Positions 52,227 to 61,817 of a DNA stretch of 64,000 nucleotides are shown here, piece after piece. Position numbers and translations under genes: made by a program. The DNA is from Epiperipatus broadwayi (Eukaryota; Onychophora; Udeonychophora; Euonychophora; Peripatidae). Numbering within the stretch: position 1 is the first letter of the stretch; each line of letters begins with the position of its first letter. Below the pieces are notes generated by a model. That model was given only the letters and a program-made list of their open reading frames with translations, was not told the DNA's origin and searched no databases. The stretch covers positions 374,001-438,000 of the forward strand of contig JAQFVV010000319.1 in NCBI GenBank assembly GCA_028023455.1, written 5' to 3'.

Positions 52227-54277
52227 TTGAATTTTTTTATGAGGCAATTTAGAGAGAATAGGTCAAATTTCTGTTGTAAAAAATATGAAAGAAAATTAAA
52301 GTGGTTGTTTAGGAAAGTTAATAAAATTTATTGTAGTGATAAAGGGTATGAGAGTAATGCTTCTGATGATAGAGTTGTTAATCTTTCTGATATAAAGTTA
52401 AATGGTAGAGAATTAGATATTCTTGGTAAAGGCCCTTATTTTGTTCCATTTCATAAAAAATATAGTTTTTGATACAATTTCATCTATTGAATCTAGTAAT
52501 TTGAGTAATGAGCAGAAAGTTGATATTCAATCGATTTTGAATAAAAGTTTAAAAAGGAAAGAAAAATTTGTTATTAATCCTGCTGAGATTAAACATCTTA
52601 AGAATAAGTTAATTGCTAATGATGTAATCATTTCTTGTGAAGACAAATCTGGTAGGTTTGTCATTATGAAAGGAAATGAATTCAAAGAGAAAATGGATAG
52701 AGAATTAAATAATGTTAAAAATATTTTTTAGATAAAGATCCAGGTAATTTGATTAAAAGAAAATTGATAGATATTAAGAAGAAAATGGTTAATTTAAAAA
52801 ATTTTAATAGAGTAGATTATTTAAAATGCTATCCTAATGATTTTACATCAGTAAGATGTTTCTAAATATTAAGACTCATAAAGAGGGTTTTCCTTTAAGA
52901 TTTATTTTTGATTTTAAAGGTAGTGTTGTAGAGGGTATTTCTAGATTCTTGAGTAATATTTAAAACAATTTGTTGATTTTGGTCATTACACAGTTTCTTC
53001 TTCTTTTGAGGCTTTTGATAAGATTAATAATTTTAAAATGGAAAGCAATTGGGTATTTGGCAGTTTAGATATTGAAAATATGTATCAGTCTGTTAATAGG
53101 TTAAGAAGTATTGATATTCTTATGTCTGTATTGATTAAAAAAAGTTCTTTATAAAAAAATAAAATTAAGGTGATTAAAGATTTGCTTTTGTTATTGGAAG
53201 ACTGTATTTTACTTATAAAGGTAATTTTTATAAGATTAAGGAAGGGTAGATAATAGGTTATATTATTTCTCCTTTAGTATGTTCAGTTTATATTAATTAT
53301 ATGGAAGAAGAAATTATTATTAAAAATAATTGTTTATATGTAAAGTTATTTGTCAGAAATGTTGATGATTGTTTATTTGTAGTTGAGAATGATAAATTGA
53401 AAGAATTCGTTAATGAGTTTAATTGCTTTAATCCTTCTATAAAATTTGTGTTAGAAGGAAGAGGGTTAGATTTTGGTAAGTTAAAACATTTAGATCTTTT
53501 GGTGATTAGAAATGTGGAAACTAATTGTTTACAGTGCAGTCATTTGGTTAAAAGTAAACAATTAAGATCTATAATTAAACTTGATAGCTATCAGTATGTA
53601 TCTCATATAGTAGCTGCTTTAAGGAATTAATGTCATAAAAATATTGAATTAAATAATTCCAGTGGGGTAGCTTTGTTTCAGAAATATCAATTTTATAAAG
53701 ATTATTTGAGTGTTGGATACTCTGATAAATTTGTTAAAAGTATTTTATTTAATAGTAATATTTGTAAGGATGTAAAGGTTAAAGAAAAATATGATTTTAA
53801 TTCTTTGCCATACAAATTGTCTTCTTATAAAATTGTATGTAGAAATAGTAAATTGTTTGGAAATAAAAAAATTGCTTGGAAAAAGAGTGTTACATTGAAT
53901 AATTTATTAAATAATACAAAGAAATTTTTGATAGAAAGACTATTCCTGGTGTAGTATATTTTATTCCTTGTTTATTTTGTAAAAAGGTTTACATAGGTAA
54001 GAATAGTTTGAGTTTAAATGAAAGAATAAAGGTTCATAAAAGTAGAGTTAAAAATAAATATCTTAGTTCTGCTTTGCATGTCCATGAAAAAGATACAGGC
54101 CACACTATTGATTTTGATGAAGCTAAGGTTGTCTTCTTTGAGAGAAATAAAATTAAAAGAACAATTAAAGAATTTTTATTATTGAAAATTTATTATTCTG
54201 AGGCAATTAATTTATTTAAGAGTTCTTTTAATATTAAAGGTGGATGGGAAGTGAATGGATTTATAGGTAATTTTTAA
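52227..54277 (+). pseudogene. PLE family 2 reverse transcriptase + GIY-YIG endonuclease, broken
   Basis: This is a near full-length PLE coding region split into at least six frames. N-terminal blocks are LDILGKGPYFVP (about 52,405) and CEDKSGRFVIM (about 52,640), typical of the PLE lead-in. RT motif A is LDIENMYQS (about 53,065-53,095) and motif C is NVDD (about 53,360) in place of YVDD. The linker is RNVETNCLQCSH. GIY-YIG runs VVYFIPCLFCKKVYIG (about 53,951-54,000), with the extra Cys pair of PLE nucleases, then SLNERIKVHKSR. Stops and shifts at about 52,470, 52,730, 52,865, 53,150, 53,630 and 53,940 inactivate it. It is more decayed than family 1. Confidence 0.8.
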
Positions 54278-54312
54278 TATTATATATATTGTGTAGTTTT
54301 TGTAGTTCTTTA

Positions 54313-54350
54313 CACTTAAGAAGTCTTCTTGTAGCAGTGAAACCTTAGGT
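54313..54350 (+). ncRNA. Hammerhead-like motif, PLE family 2, right arm
   Basis: CTTAAGAAGTCTTCTTGTAG, then CAGTGAAACC. The stem is weaker than in the left arm and the first core box is degenerate. It lies about 35 bases after the GIY-YIG frame. Confidence 0.3.
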
Positions 54351-54445
54351 AGTGTTTTAATATTATTTTTGTGCTGGTCTGGCTGAATTTTGGATTTTAG
54401 GTAATTTTAATTATATATTGACTAGTTTAGCTTTATACTTGTAAT

Positions 54446-54448
<3 letters not shown>

Positions 54449-54505
<57 letters not shown>
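54449..54505. repeat. (AT)n microsatellite
   Basis: About 57 bp of pure TA joining the PLE family 2 tail to the outer end of LTR element 2. Confidence 0.95.
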
Positions 54506-54508
<3 letters not shown>

Positions 54509-57500
54509 AACATAATAAGGGATAACAAAATTAAATGAAGAACAAATAACTATAGATGGTTACAATATAACTATTACCATATAAGTGAAGGAGTTCAAAT
54601 ATCAAAAATTATAAGTAAATTATGAGCAAATTATTATAGCAATGTATTATAACTCAGGTATATGAAACCACGTGAGGTGAGTACACTAGTAATTCAATAA
54701 AATATAGCTCAGGTATACAGACAGTAATCTTATCCACTTTCATTTCTTGGTTTGATGTTAAGTGCATGTTTAAACAAATACTAAGTGAATATGGTCTAGC
54801 AGGGTGCCACTAGATTATCTGAATCTAGACACGGTTATATCTAATAACCTTTCACATGTACCGGGTTTGAACCCCCTTTTTTGGTACTTTATTTATAATA
54901 AAATGGAAGATTTTGCTTTTTGAGCCATATCACTATAAGCACTAATATTTAGGTAAAAGTAAAACATCTTTAAACCAAAGTGGAGTATTAGACATAAATC
55001 ACTTCTTAGATCTTAGCATAACAAATGTGTTTCAATATTTTATAAGTTTACTAGCTCAGATTATATATAACTAATTTAGGATGGCAATTCACTCATCCTT
55101 GCAAGAAATAGATGATGAGATGTGGTTATAATAATACTAAGAAATCACTAAATATTATAAAATCAATATTTATTTATGGCCTTTGAACAGTTAAACAGCT
55201 CATTAATTAAAACGTTGATGACGATGATGATGATGATGATAATAATAACAATAATGACAAGGGTTTCAACTACAGCTCTAGGACTAAGCCTAATCATAAA
55301 ACTAATTTTTATAAAGAAATTCATAATTATTGCTTAATTTTAGCATATTTACTTATATCTTAAATAACTAATTTTCAACCATTGATGATGATGAATAATC
55401 ACACTTAACAAAGACTACACTTAATGAAATATATACACCTCGTTTAATAAAACAAACTAATATTTATTACTGCATTTCTAACATATACATAAAAATTTCT
55501 AGATAAATATGAAAATTGACTTGAATAATAATAATTGATTATATAACAATCCTCAGATTAATTTTAAGTTCTTCCCCCTTTCCCTTCAAATGTATTTTGT
55601 ATTAAGTTGGACGTCACATTGACCATGAAAAGTATTTCAAGACAAAAAATATTATCTGCTCATTAACACACATACTTTAAAAATCCAACATGTAAATAGA
55701 ATGTAAAAAAAAAATGTTAGTAAAATTGAAAGAGCAAGTTTTAGAAAAGAGTTTTAAATTATTTTCTCCCCCCTCTCTTCTACCTCTGAAACGCTATACT
55801 TAACTTGAAACAAAATAATCTAATATTCCAATACTACTCATTATTTCACATTCACTCCCAATTATACACATATAAAAATATTATGTATGTGCGTGTTTTA
55901 TCCCATAATAACAAAATATTATTAAAAACCAAAATAATAATAATATATCAGTTAAAACTAAAATCATAACACCATAAAAAAAATTGTTTTACACATTAAT
56001 ATTGTAAAATTAATAAACAAATAATTTTCATACATTCAAGGTCATTTATGAAGCTCAAAGTTATTTTAGTAAGACATTCTTGTTTTAATCGATCTGAATA
56101 GTCTTTAAAGGTTCTTTAAATAAAATATACCACTTTATTGCTAAAATGTTTCTTAAGACTGATATCATAAAGAAAATAGATATAAAAAGTCATATTACCG
56201 ATCTTTTGTTTGTGGCGAATTTCCAAGGGTTCAAACTTGTCTTGTATAAGATTTATATTTCTGCAGCTACCATTTCCATCTTACTGGGAACAATCTCTTT
56301 CTTGAGGTGTATAACTATTTGATGATGGTGACTCTATTGAGGTTATTTGCTTTAGTGGATAATTTGGAAATCATTATATTAATTTTTTTTCCTCTTCCTG
56401 TCAAGCATGTGGGTGAAATACAGCAGTTGTTTTCACATTTGTAAATTTTCTTGAGTTTAAAATCAGTTGTTGTAACAATTAATTGGACTTGATGATTAAT
56501 ATTTATCAGTAGATTAATTCATCTTCTTTGAATGCAGGTGAATGCTTTCTTCCTTCTATTAAAAACATCTTATTTCTCTGGTCAGTTGAAAGGTGTAGAA
56601 TATTATTTTAGACACATCTTTTCTTTCCTATGTGATGTGCAGCTTCCCCAGATGGTCCAGCAAATGGGACATACATATAATTTTTCTAGCCCGCCATTTC
56701 TTATATTTTCAGCATTCAATTGGATAGTTTAATAATCTGAATCATAAACAATAATCAATAATAATTCAAGACAGCTTTTTATATCCAATTTTTAGCTAAC
56801 TTAACCAATCAGAGATAGCATCACTTGCTATTTTTGGACAAATTTGTTTTAATTAGATCTCTAATTTATTTTCAACTATATTATTTTTCAACTGAAAAGT
56901 TTAATCCTTTTTCCAGACACTTTGTTTAAAAAAAAAATAGACTCAATCCTTATTTCCTTTCTTTTCTCTTTTTCCTTTTTTAACATCCAGGTAACACTTC
57001 AAATCTTTGAGCTTCCTTCTTTAGATCTTGAGATAAGACAATTTCAAAATTAGAGCTCTGACTCATTATAAGCTTCCAAAGTGAAAAACAATTATTTACA
57101 AAAAAAAATTGCTACAAAGATTGATATCTGATTAAACTGATTTCCTCTTTTAACAAACAATTGTACAAAAAAAAAATAATTTGACAGATTTAATACTTCC
57201 TTTTCTTTCAATATTTAGGAAATGTAAATTTTTGTATGTAATGTACACACATCCTTCATTCTTTCAAATCATTCATAAACTAACCTTAAATAATATGATT
57301 GCTAGCTTAGTAATTATAACCCAATTATTTAATTAAGTCTGTAACTTTTAAATCCCAATTATAATTAAAGAAAAGCAAAATAAAAGTATAGAATAAAATA
57401 TTAGAATTGATCAAGCATAGGTTAGTTTTAAAGAAAGTTAAAATGTTTAATATTTGAAATATAAAACAATTAAATAATTTACACATACATTGCCTATATG

Positions 57501-57778
57501 TATGCATTATAACTTTGCTTTTTAAAGAAAAATTAAATATTAAATAGTTTAAATGTGTGTATTACCTTTCTATCAACACACAAACAAGTAAAGCATATAA
57601 TTGTTGACCCACTCTCTTTCTGTTTAAAGCGTTTAGAATTTTGATCTGGTAGGGTTTGAACTTGGATGCCCTACAGCTTCTTTTATGGTTATATAAAATT
57701 GTGATGATGATTTTTGGTTTACCTTTTCTACATGCACATTACTATAAATTTATCTAGTGACTAAATTGTAATGGCACA
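54506..57778 (-). repeat. 3' LTR of LTR element 2 (about 3.27 kb)
   Basis: The left end TGTAAC joins (AT)n. The right end ...AATGGCACA is set by the adjacent PPT, so on the minus strand the LTR runs TGTGCC...GTTACA. Identity to the right-hand LTR is near complete from about 54,640 to where the window ends. The extent beyond 56,682 rests on the PPT position only. It contains a (GAT)n/(AAT)n run near 55,216 and a tRNA-T-arm-like gggtttgaaccc near 54,865. Confidence 0.7.
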
Positions 57779-57793
57779 ACTTTCTCCCCCTTC
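57779..57793 (-). promoter_or_regulatory. Polypurine tract of LTR element 2
   Basis: The minus strand reads GAAGGGGGAGAAAGT, immediately followed by TGTGCCATTACA, taken as the 3' LTR start. Position and composition fit the second-strand primer. Confidence 0.6.
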
Positions 57794-57965
57794 GGATAAA
57801 ATCATCAGCACTTTCGTTTTAACTATATTTAAAAAAAAAATCCTAACTAATAAATACACTAATAATAATAAACACTTATAATATATATAAAAAAAAATTA
57901 ACTACTGGTAAATATATTTTTCATTAGAAAACCTAAAAATAATTTATTTGGAGATCTTTGCCAAG

Positions 57966-58089
57966 CTACTCTGCTGAAAAATAAGGGATCAAACTCCTAG
58001 CATTATAGGTTCCCTTATTCCCATCAAGAGCAGCAAGCATAAAGGCATTCTCTCCTACTTTCTTGGTAATTTGGAATGGTTTTTTCTTT
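57966..58089 (-). pseudogene. Integrase-tail-like remnant after ORF2
   Basis: On the minus strand, one frame back from the ORF2 stop, an open stretch reads KKPFQITKKVGENAF and then YNARSLIPYF before a stop at 57,966-57,968. This matches the end of Ty3/Gypsy pol, where GPF.I..KVGENAY.L precedes ...H.S.LKPY. The ORF2 end (VQVHFYADHNMI) would run directly into it but for a single-base frame difference. It suggests that this element arose by deleting pol from a Gypsy-like parent while keeping its last ~40 codons. Confidence 0.6.
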
Positions 58090-59319
58090 TCAAATCATAT
58101 TGTGGTCTGCATAAAAATGCACCTGTACATCCAGTCCCTTTTTAATATTTCCATTTTTCATCTTGACTGGATATTTATAAAACATATCCGGAGGATTTAT
58201 TTTATATAACCTCCTCTTACAAACTCCATTTAGAAATATGGACTCTTGGTACCATACGTAATATGCCTTGAAGTTGTTCGGAGAGATTGACTCTCTATAC
58301 CATACATACTTTATTTTTAAACTTTCCAGAAAGATTGACTCCCTGTACCATATATAATTCATCCTTAAATCTTCCAGAGAGATTGATTCTCTGGGCCACG
58401 TATAATTTATTTTTAAATTTTCTAGAAAGGTTGACTCTTTGTACCATATATAAGGCACATTTAAATTTTTCAGAGCATTTACATTTTTCAGAGAGATAGA
58501 TTCTCTGTCTGATACACACTGGAAGTTTACATTTTTCAGAGAGATAGATTCTCTGTACCATATATAATGGACATTTAAACTCTTCAGAGAGATTGACTCT
58601 CTGTGCCAGATATAATTCATTACATCTTCCCTAGAGGTTGATTCTCTGTGCCATATATAATTTATTTTTAAACTCTCTAAAAAGGTTGACTCTTTGTACC
58701 AAATATAAGGCACACTTAAATTTAACAGAGCATTTAAATTTTTCAGAGAGATTGATTCTCTGTCTGATACACACTGGACATTTACATTTTTCAGAGAGAT
58801 TGCCTCTCTGTACCATATATAAGGTATCTCCAATCTATTTGAGAAGACAGATTTTTGAAACCACACATGCTGGTTAGTTACTAGATTGAGAACTACAGAC
58901 TGTTGAAACTTTTGCTCTCTTTCTAAAATAACTGGTTTCATCTCCCTTATTGCCTCACTTAAATCAATCATCTTATCGGATGCATGAAGTTTTTCCTCCA
59001 ACTCTCTTTTCCTTCTTTTCACTTCATGATCTATCCCAATCTGCTCTTTGGTCATCATCTCATTTACTTTCTTTACTGGGAGATTTGGTATTATGGCTAA
59101 TATCGGCCTTTCTACTTCTTTTTCACCTTGTGGATTGTTAACTAAAGTAGACATCCTTTTCTCTGACTGACTCTGTTCTGAGCTATCCTTACAGTCATCT
59201 GGACTGGTGCTACCATCGCTCTGGCCTGAATTTAGGTTCGACCGATACTGCAGCTTTACATTAATACGATCTTTTAATTCCCCTATTTTCTGGTAGAGAT
59301 CATCCATCTTGGGGTTCAT
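58090..59319 (-). CDS. ORF2: tandem 16-residue repeat protein of LTR element 2
   Basis: Open from 59,328; the first ATG is at 59,319 and overlaps the ORF1 stop as ATGA. Counting from 59,328, residues 1-150 are a charged, partly helical N-terminus (NEMMTKEQIGIDHEVKRRK). Residues 168-367 are about 12 tandem repeats of consensus x-x-Y-I-W-Y-R-E-S-I-S-L-x-x-L-x, with two 22-residue variants (CVSDRESISLKN). Units 2-6 and 7-11 form a duplicated five-unit block. The C-terminus (YKYPVKMKNGNIKKGLD) leads into an integrase-tail-like sequence. I recognise no family and no catalytic motif. The repeat may be structural or may exist for its palindromic RNA. A -1 frameshift from ORF1, or stop-restart, could express it. 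Confidence 0.7.
   Translation of the reverse strand: MNPKMDDLYQKIGELKDRINVKLQYRSNLNSGQSDGSTSPDDCKDSSEQSQSEKRMSTLVNNPQGEKEVERPILAIIPNLPVKKVNEMMTKEQIGIDHEVKRRKRELEEKLHASDKMIDLSEAIREMKPVILEREQKFQQSVVLNLVTNQHVWFQKSVFSNRLEIPYIWYREAISLKNVNVQCVSDRESISLKNLNALLNLSVPYIWYKESTFLESLKINYIWHRESTSREDVMNYIWHRESISLKSLNVHYIWYRESISLKNVNFQCVSDRESISLKNVNALKNLNVPYIWYKESTFLENLKINYTWPRESISLEDLRMNYIWYRESIFLESLKIKYVWYRESISPNNFKAYYVWYQESIFLNGVCKRRLYKINPPDMFYKYPVKMKNGNIKKGLDVQVHFYADHNMI
58228..58827 (-). repeat. 48 bp tandem repeats, each internally palindromic
   Basis: These are the DNA of the ORF2 repeat. Nearly every unit has an inverted repeat such as AGAGAGTCAATCTCTCT or CAGAGAATCAATCTCTCTG encoding R-E-S-I-S-L. 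The array could therefore fold as a row of short hairpins in RNA or single-stranded DNA. A five-unit block of about 245 bp is itself duplicated. Confidence 0.85.
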
Positions 59320-60488
59320 GTATTCCACAACACAGGCCTTCTGGTTCTCCTCAACTTTTTCAACATAACACCCAATTCATGTTGATTCATTCTGGATCCC
59401 TCTTCTAAAGAACTTGACTTGTCCCTTTTTACTATCTCCTCCCTAAAGCTATCCATTTGTTTCCCCAATTCTTTCCTAAGATTTTGGTCAATTTGTACAC
59501 ACTCATTGGCCATGCTTCCCTTAACTTCTCGTATTTCCTTTTCTAAGTCACTAAACTTATTTTTCATAGTGAGGGTTTGATCTACACAGCCCAAAGTGGC
59601 TTCCTTATATGAGTCCACTTTGGTTACCACCTCCTCTAAACTAATATGAATTCCTGCAGAAGTTATTTCGGCATTCTTTTCTATGCATTCTGATATGGAT
59701 TGGGAGACCAAACCATGGACCTCATTCCTAACTAACTCAATTTCTCTCTTATTTTCTTCGATAGACTGCTCCACTTGAGCCTTTAATGACTGTAGTCCCT
59801 GACAGCCCTCCTGTTTGGTGACTTCCATAGACCTACACACTCCTTCTATCCTCTCCTCTAATGACACAAACCTATTTTTACACTCTATATTGGACCCTTC
59901 TATCCTAATTTCCAAAGCGATGATCATTTGGTTGTTATTGTCAATAGAGTTCTCTAGATTTACCCTTAAACCTTCTATACTTTTCTCCACAGATTGACCT
60001 ATCTTTTGTTCTAGATTTTCCATCCTTTGCTTACTATCTTCTCTTAGACTTTCTATATTTTGCTTACTATCTTTTCTTAGACTTTCTATATTTTGCTTAC
60101 TATCTTTTCTTAGACTTTCTATACTTTTCTCCATCTTTTGTTCTAGATTTACCATACTTTGCTTACTATCTTCTCTTAGACTTTCTATATTTTGCTTACT
60201 ATCTTCTCTCATACTTCTGAGCATCTGCATTATCATGTCCATGTCTGATGGTGTCATCTTTGCTATTTGAGCCTGGCCCACTTCTGACTCCTCATCTACT
60301 TCCACACTTGAGGCCGTATTATTGCTACTAACATTAAAGGCATCTTCCTCTACTTCCTCTCTTTCCTCTTGTGTTTTTAAGAAAACCTCCCCATCCTCTT
60401 CTTCAGTATGAAAACGATCACTGATTCCTGGTATTGGGGCACCTTCCTCTTCCATAACCTCTTCCATACTATAATTTAGTTCACTCAT
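59316..60488 (-). CDS. ORF1: acidic coiled-coil, gag-like protein of LTR element 2
   Basis: 390 codons starting MSELNYSMEEVMEEEG. Residues 1-75 are strongly acidic (EEREEVEEDA). At 78-95 is MTPSDMDMIMQML. Residues 92-165 hold six or so 11-residue repeats (NIESLREDSKQ, SMVNLEQKMEK), a hendecad coiled coil. A long helical region follows to about 360, and the C-terminus is basic (MLKKLRRTRRP). It has no zinc knuckle and no recognisable capsid fold by eye. It is the first ORF after the leader, where gag belongs, and shares layout with the decayed ORF of LTR element 1, so a structural (particle or self-assembly) role is inferred. It ends in TGA overlapping the ATG of ORF2. Confidence 0.7.
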   Translation of the reverse strand: MSELNYSMEEVMEEEGAPIPGISDRFHTEEEDGEVFLKTQEEREEVEEDAFNVSSNNTASSVEVDEESEVGQAQIAKMTPSDMDMIMQMLRSMREDSKQNIESLREDSKQSMVNLEQKMEKSIESLRKDSKQNIESLRKDSKQNIESLREDSKQRMENLEQKIGQSVEKSIEGLRVNLENSIDNNNQMIIALEIRIEGSNIECKNRFVSLEERIEGVCRSMEVTKQEGCQGLQSLKAQVEQSIEENKREIELVRNEVHGLVSQSISECIEKNAEITSAGIHISLEEVVTKVDSYKEATLGCVDQTLTMKNKFSDLEKEIREVKGSMANECVQIDQNLRKELGKQMDSFREEIVKRDKSSSLEEGSRMNQHELGVMLKKLRRTRRPVLWNT

Positions 60489-61795
60489 GTTATAAAACTA
60501 TATATATCCCTTCTGTACTTCCCTGACTATCAAAAATCCACACATCTTCTCCCTGTCTGACACCTATTCTGACCAACTGACTGATTTGATTTTCACCTTA
60601 TTATGCATTACAAATACAACAAAAAAAATTTTTAATATCCTTATTTAATGAACTACACAACAATAATCTATAGGGCATGTCTGTCTGTAATAGCCCAAAT
60701 TATACATTCATCCATTCTCCCAGAAATCTGACAGATATTGACAGTCCACAGAATGACTAGCAGTTCACAATCTTGAGATAAATAAAAGAATTCAGTCACA
60801 GCACTATAATCACACAATGCATCATGAGCACTCAGAAGATCATCCCAATTCGATCACTATTAACTACCACAACCCTTGATTGAATGAAGCAAACTCTGTT
60901 GCAATAAAAGATGTATTTTAAGTCTTAGGGGCTAAAGTAGATAAACAATGCCTTGCTCTCTCTCTTGGAGTCTTATGTGGCAAGTATCAAGGAATGCCCT
61001 GCTTATTATAGACTACAAAAACGAAACCTTGCTCTCTCTCTCTTGGAGACTTATAGGTTGATATCATGGCAGGTCTACTGTTAACTGCTTCATGATCAAA
61101 TAAGAATAACATATAACTGGATTGGAAAACTATGCCGTGCTCTCACTCTTGGAGACTTATAGGCTGGTATCATGGCAGGTCTGCTGTTAACTGCTTCATG
61201 ATAAAATAAAGATAACATATATATTGGGTTGGAGCAGTGAATGGGTTTGATCATTCATAAGTTACACGAAATACATAGCATTCTCAAGGCAATGACAAAA
61301 CTCTCCACTCATCATCAAAATTGCAATCTAACCAACCAAACTCCAACGATCAACCATCCAATCAAACCTCTAAAATCATAGACTTTTTACAAAATGAATT
61401 CCCCAAACACACATGAGACTACTATCCCATAATTCATCACTATTACTATGCCTATCCTATCTGGCAATAAATTATTTTAATGTTCCACAAAAAAATCTAT
61501 TATTTATTTCACCTTTGTCTTAAGTTGTGATATTCATCTCTATTTTCAAAATTGATAAAAAAAACAAGCTGTTTTATGGCTGTACCCCTTTTATCATCAT
61601 CAATGAAAAATTAAATCATATTAAACATCATCATATACAAATCTAAAATAAGACTGTATGGCCAAGAAAATTTTGTAAGACAAAAAAAAATTTTTACTGA
61701 AAAAAAAAAAAAATTTACTAAAAAATTTCTCTATTTTTAACCACACATCTCCCATCATTCTATAGACTCTCTTTTTCAGGTATATGGTAAAATAT
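60489..61795 (-). other. 1.3 kb leader of LTR element 2
   Basis: Untranslated on the minus strand between PBS and ORF1, with no long frame. It contains a tandem duplication (60,947-61,240). In LTR elements this region normally carries the packaging signal; that is inference here. Confidence 0.5.
60947..61240. repeat. ~115 bp tandem repeats in the leader
   Basis: Two good copies (about 61,023-61,130 and 61,131-61,240) share ctcttggagacttatagg, tatcatggcaggtct and tgttaactgcttcatgat. A partial, more diverged copy precedes them (60,947-61,022). Confidence 0.8.
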
Positions 61796-61816
61796 CAGGC
61801 CCCAGTTGGGTGTCCA
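61796..61816 (-). promoter_or_regulatory. Primer binding site of LTR element 2
   Basis: The minus strand reads TGGACACCCAACTGGGGCC, one base after the LTR end GTTACA. TGG is complementary to the CCA of a tRNA, and the rest resembles the TGG-x-CCCAAC-x-TGGGGC form widespread in Gypsy-like elements. I did not assign the tRNA. Confidence 0.8.
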
Positions 61817-61817
61817 T

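Larger units (their letters stand above)
49263..54448. mobile_element. Inverted dimer of Penelope-like element, family 2, split by an insertion
   Basis: The minus-strand copy (52,100 down to 49,263) and plus-strand copy (52,140-54,448) have outward-facing 3' ends and meet head to head near 52,110. The left arm matches plus-copy positions from about 53,440 onward. The remaining 5' part of the plus copy forms the loop. Both outer ends meet (AT)n. The minus arm is interrupted by a 1.86 kb TIR element (49,499-51,359). All frames are broken. Confidence 0.8.

Noticed and set aside
54795-54890. tRNA gene or tRNA-derived SINE (gggtttgaaccc resembles a T-arm/B box)
   Set aside because: No matching A box, D or anticodon arms could be folded. 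The same sequence is part of both LTR copies.
58228-58827. CRISPR-like array
   Set aside because: The 48 bp units are direct tandem coding repeats without unique spacers, in an animal retroelement.
58287-58877. Plus-strand and other-frame ORFs over the ORF2 repeats
   Set aside because: The repeat has no stops in several frames. Only the minus-strand frame is continuous with non-repetitive sequence and follows ORF1.
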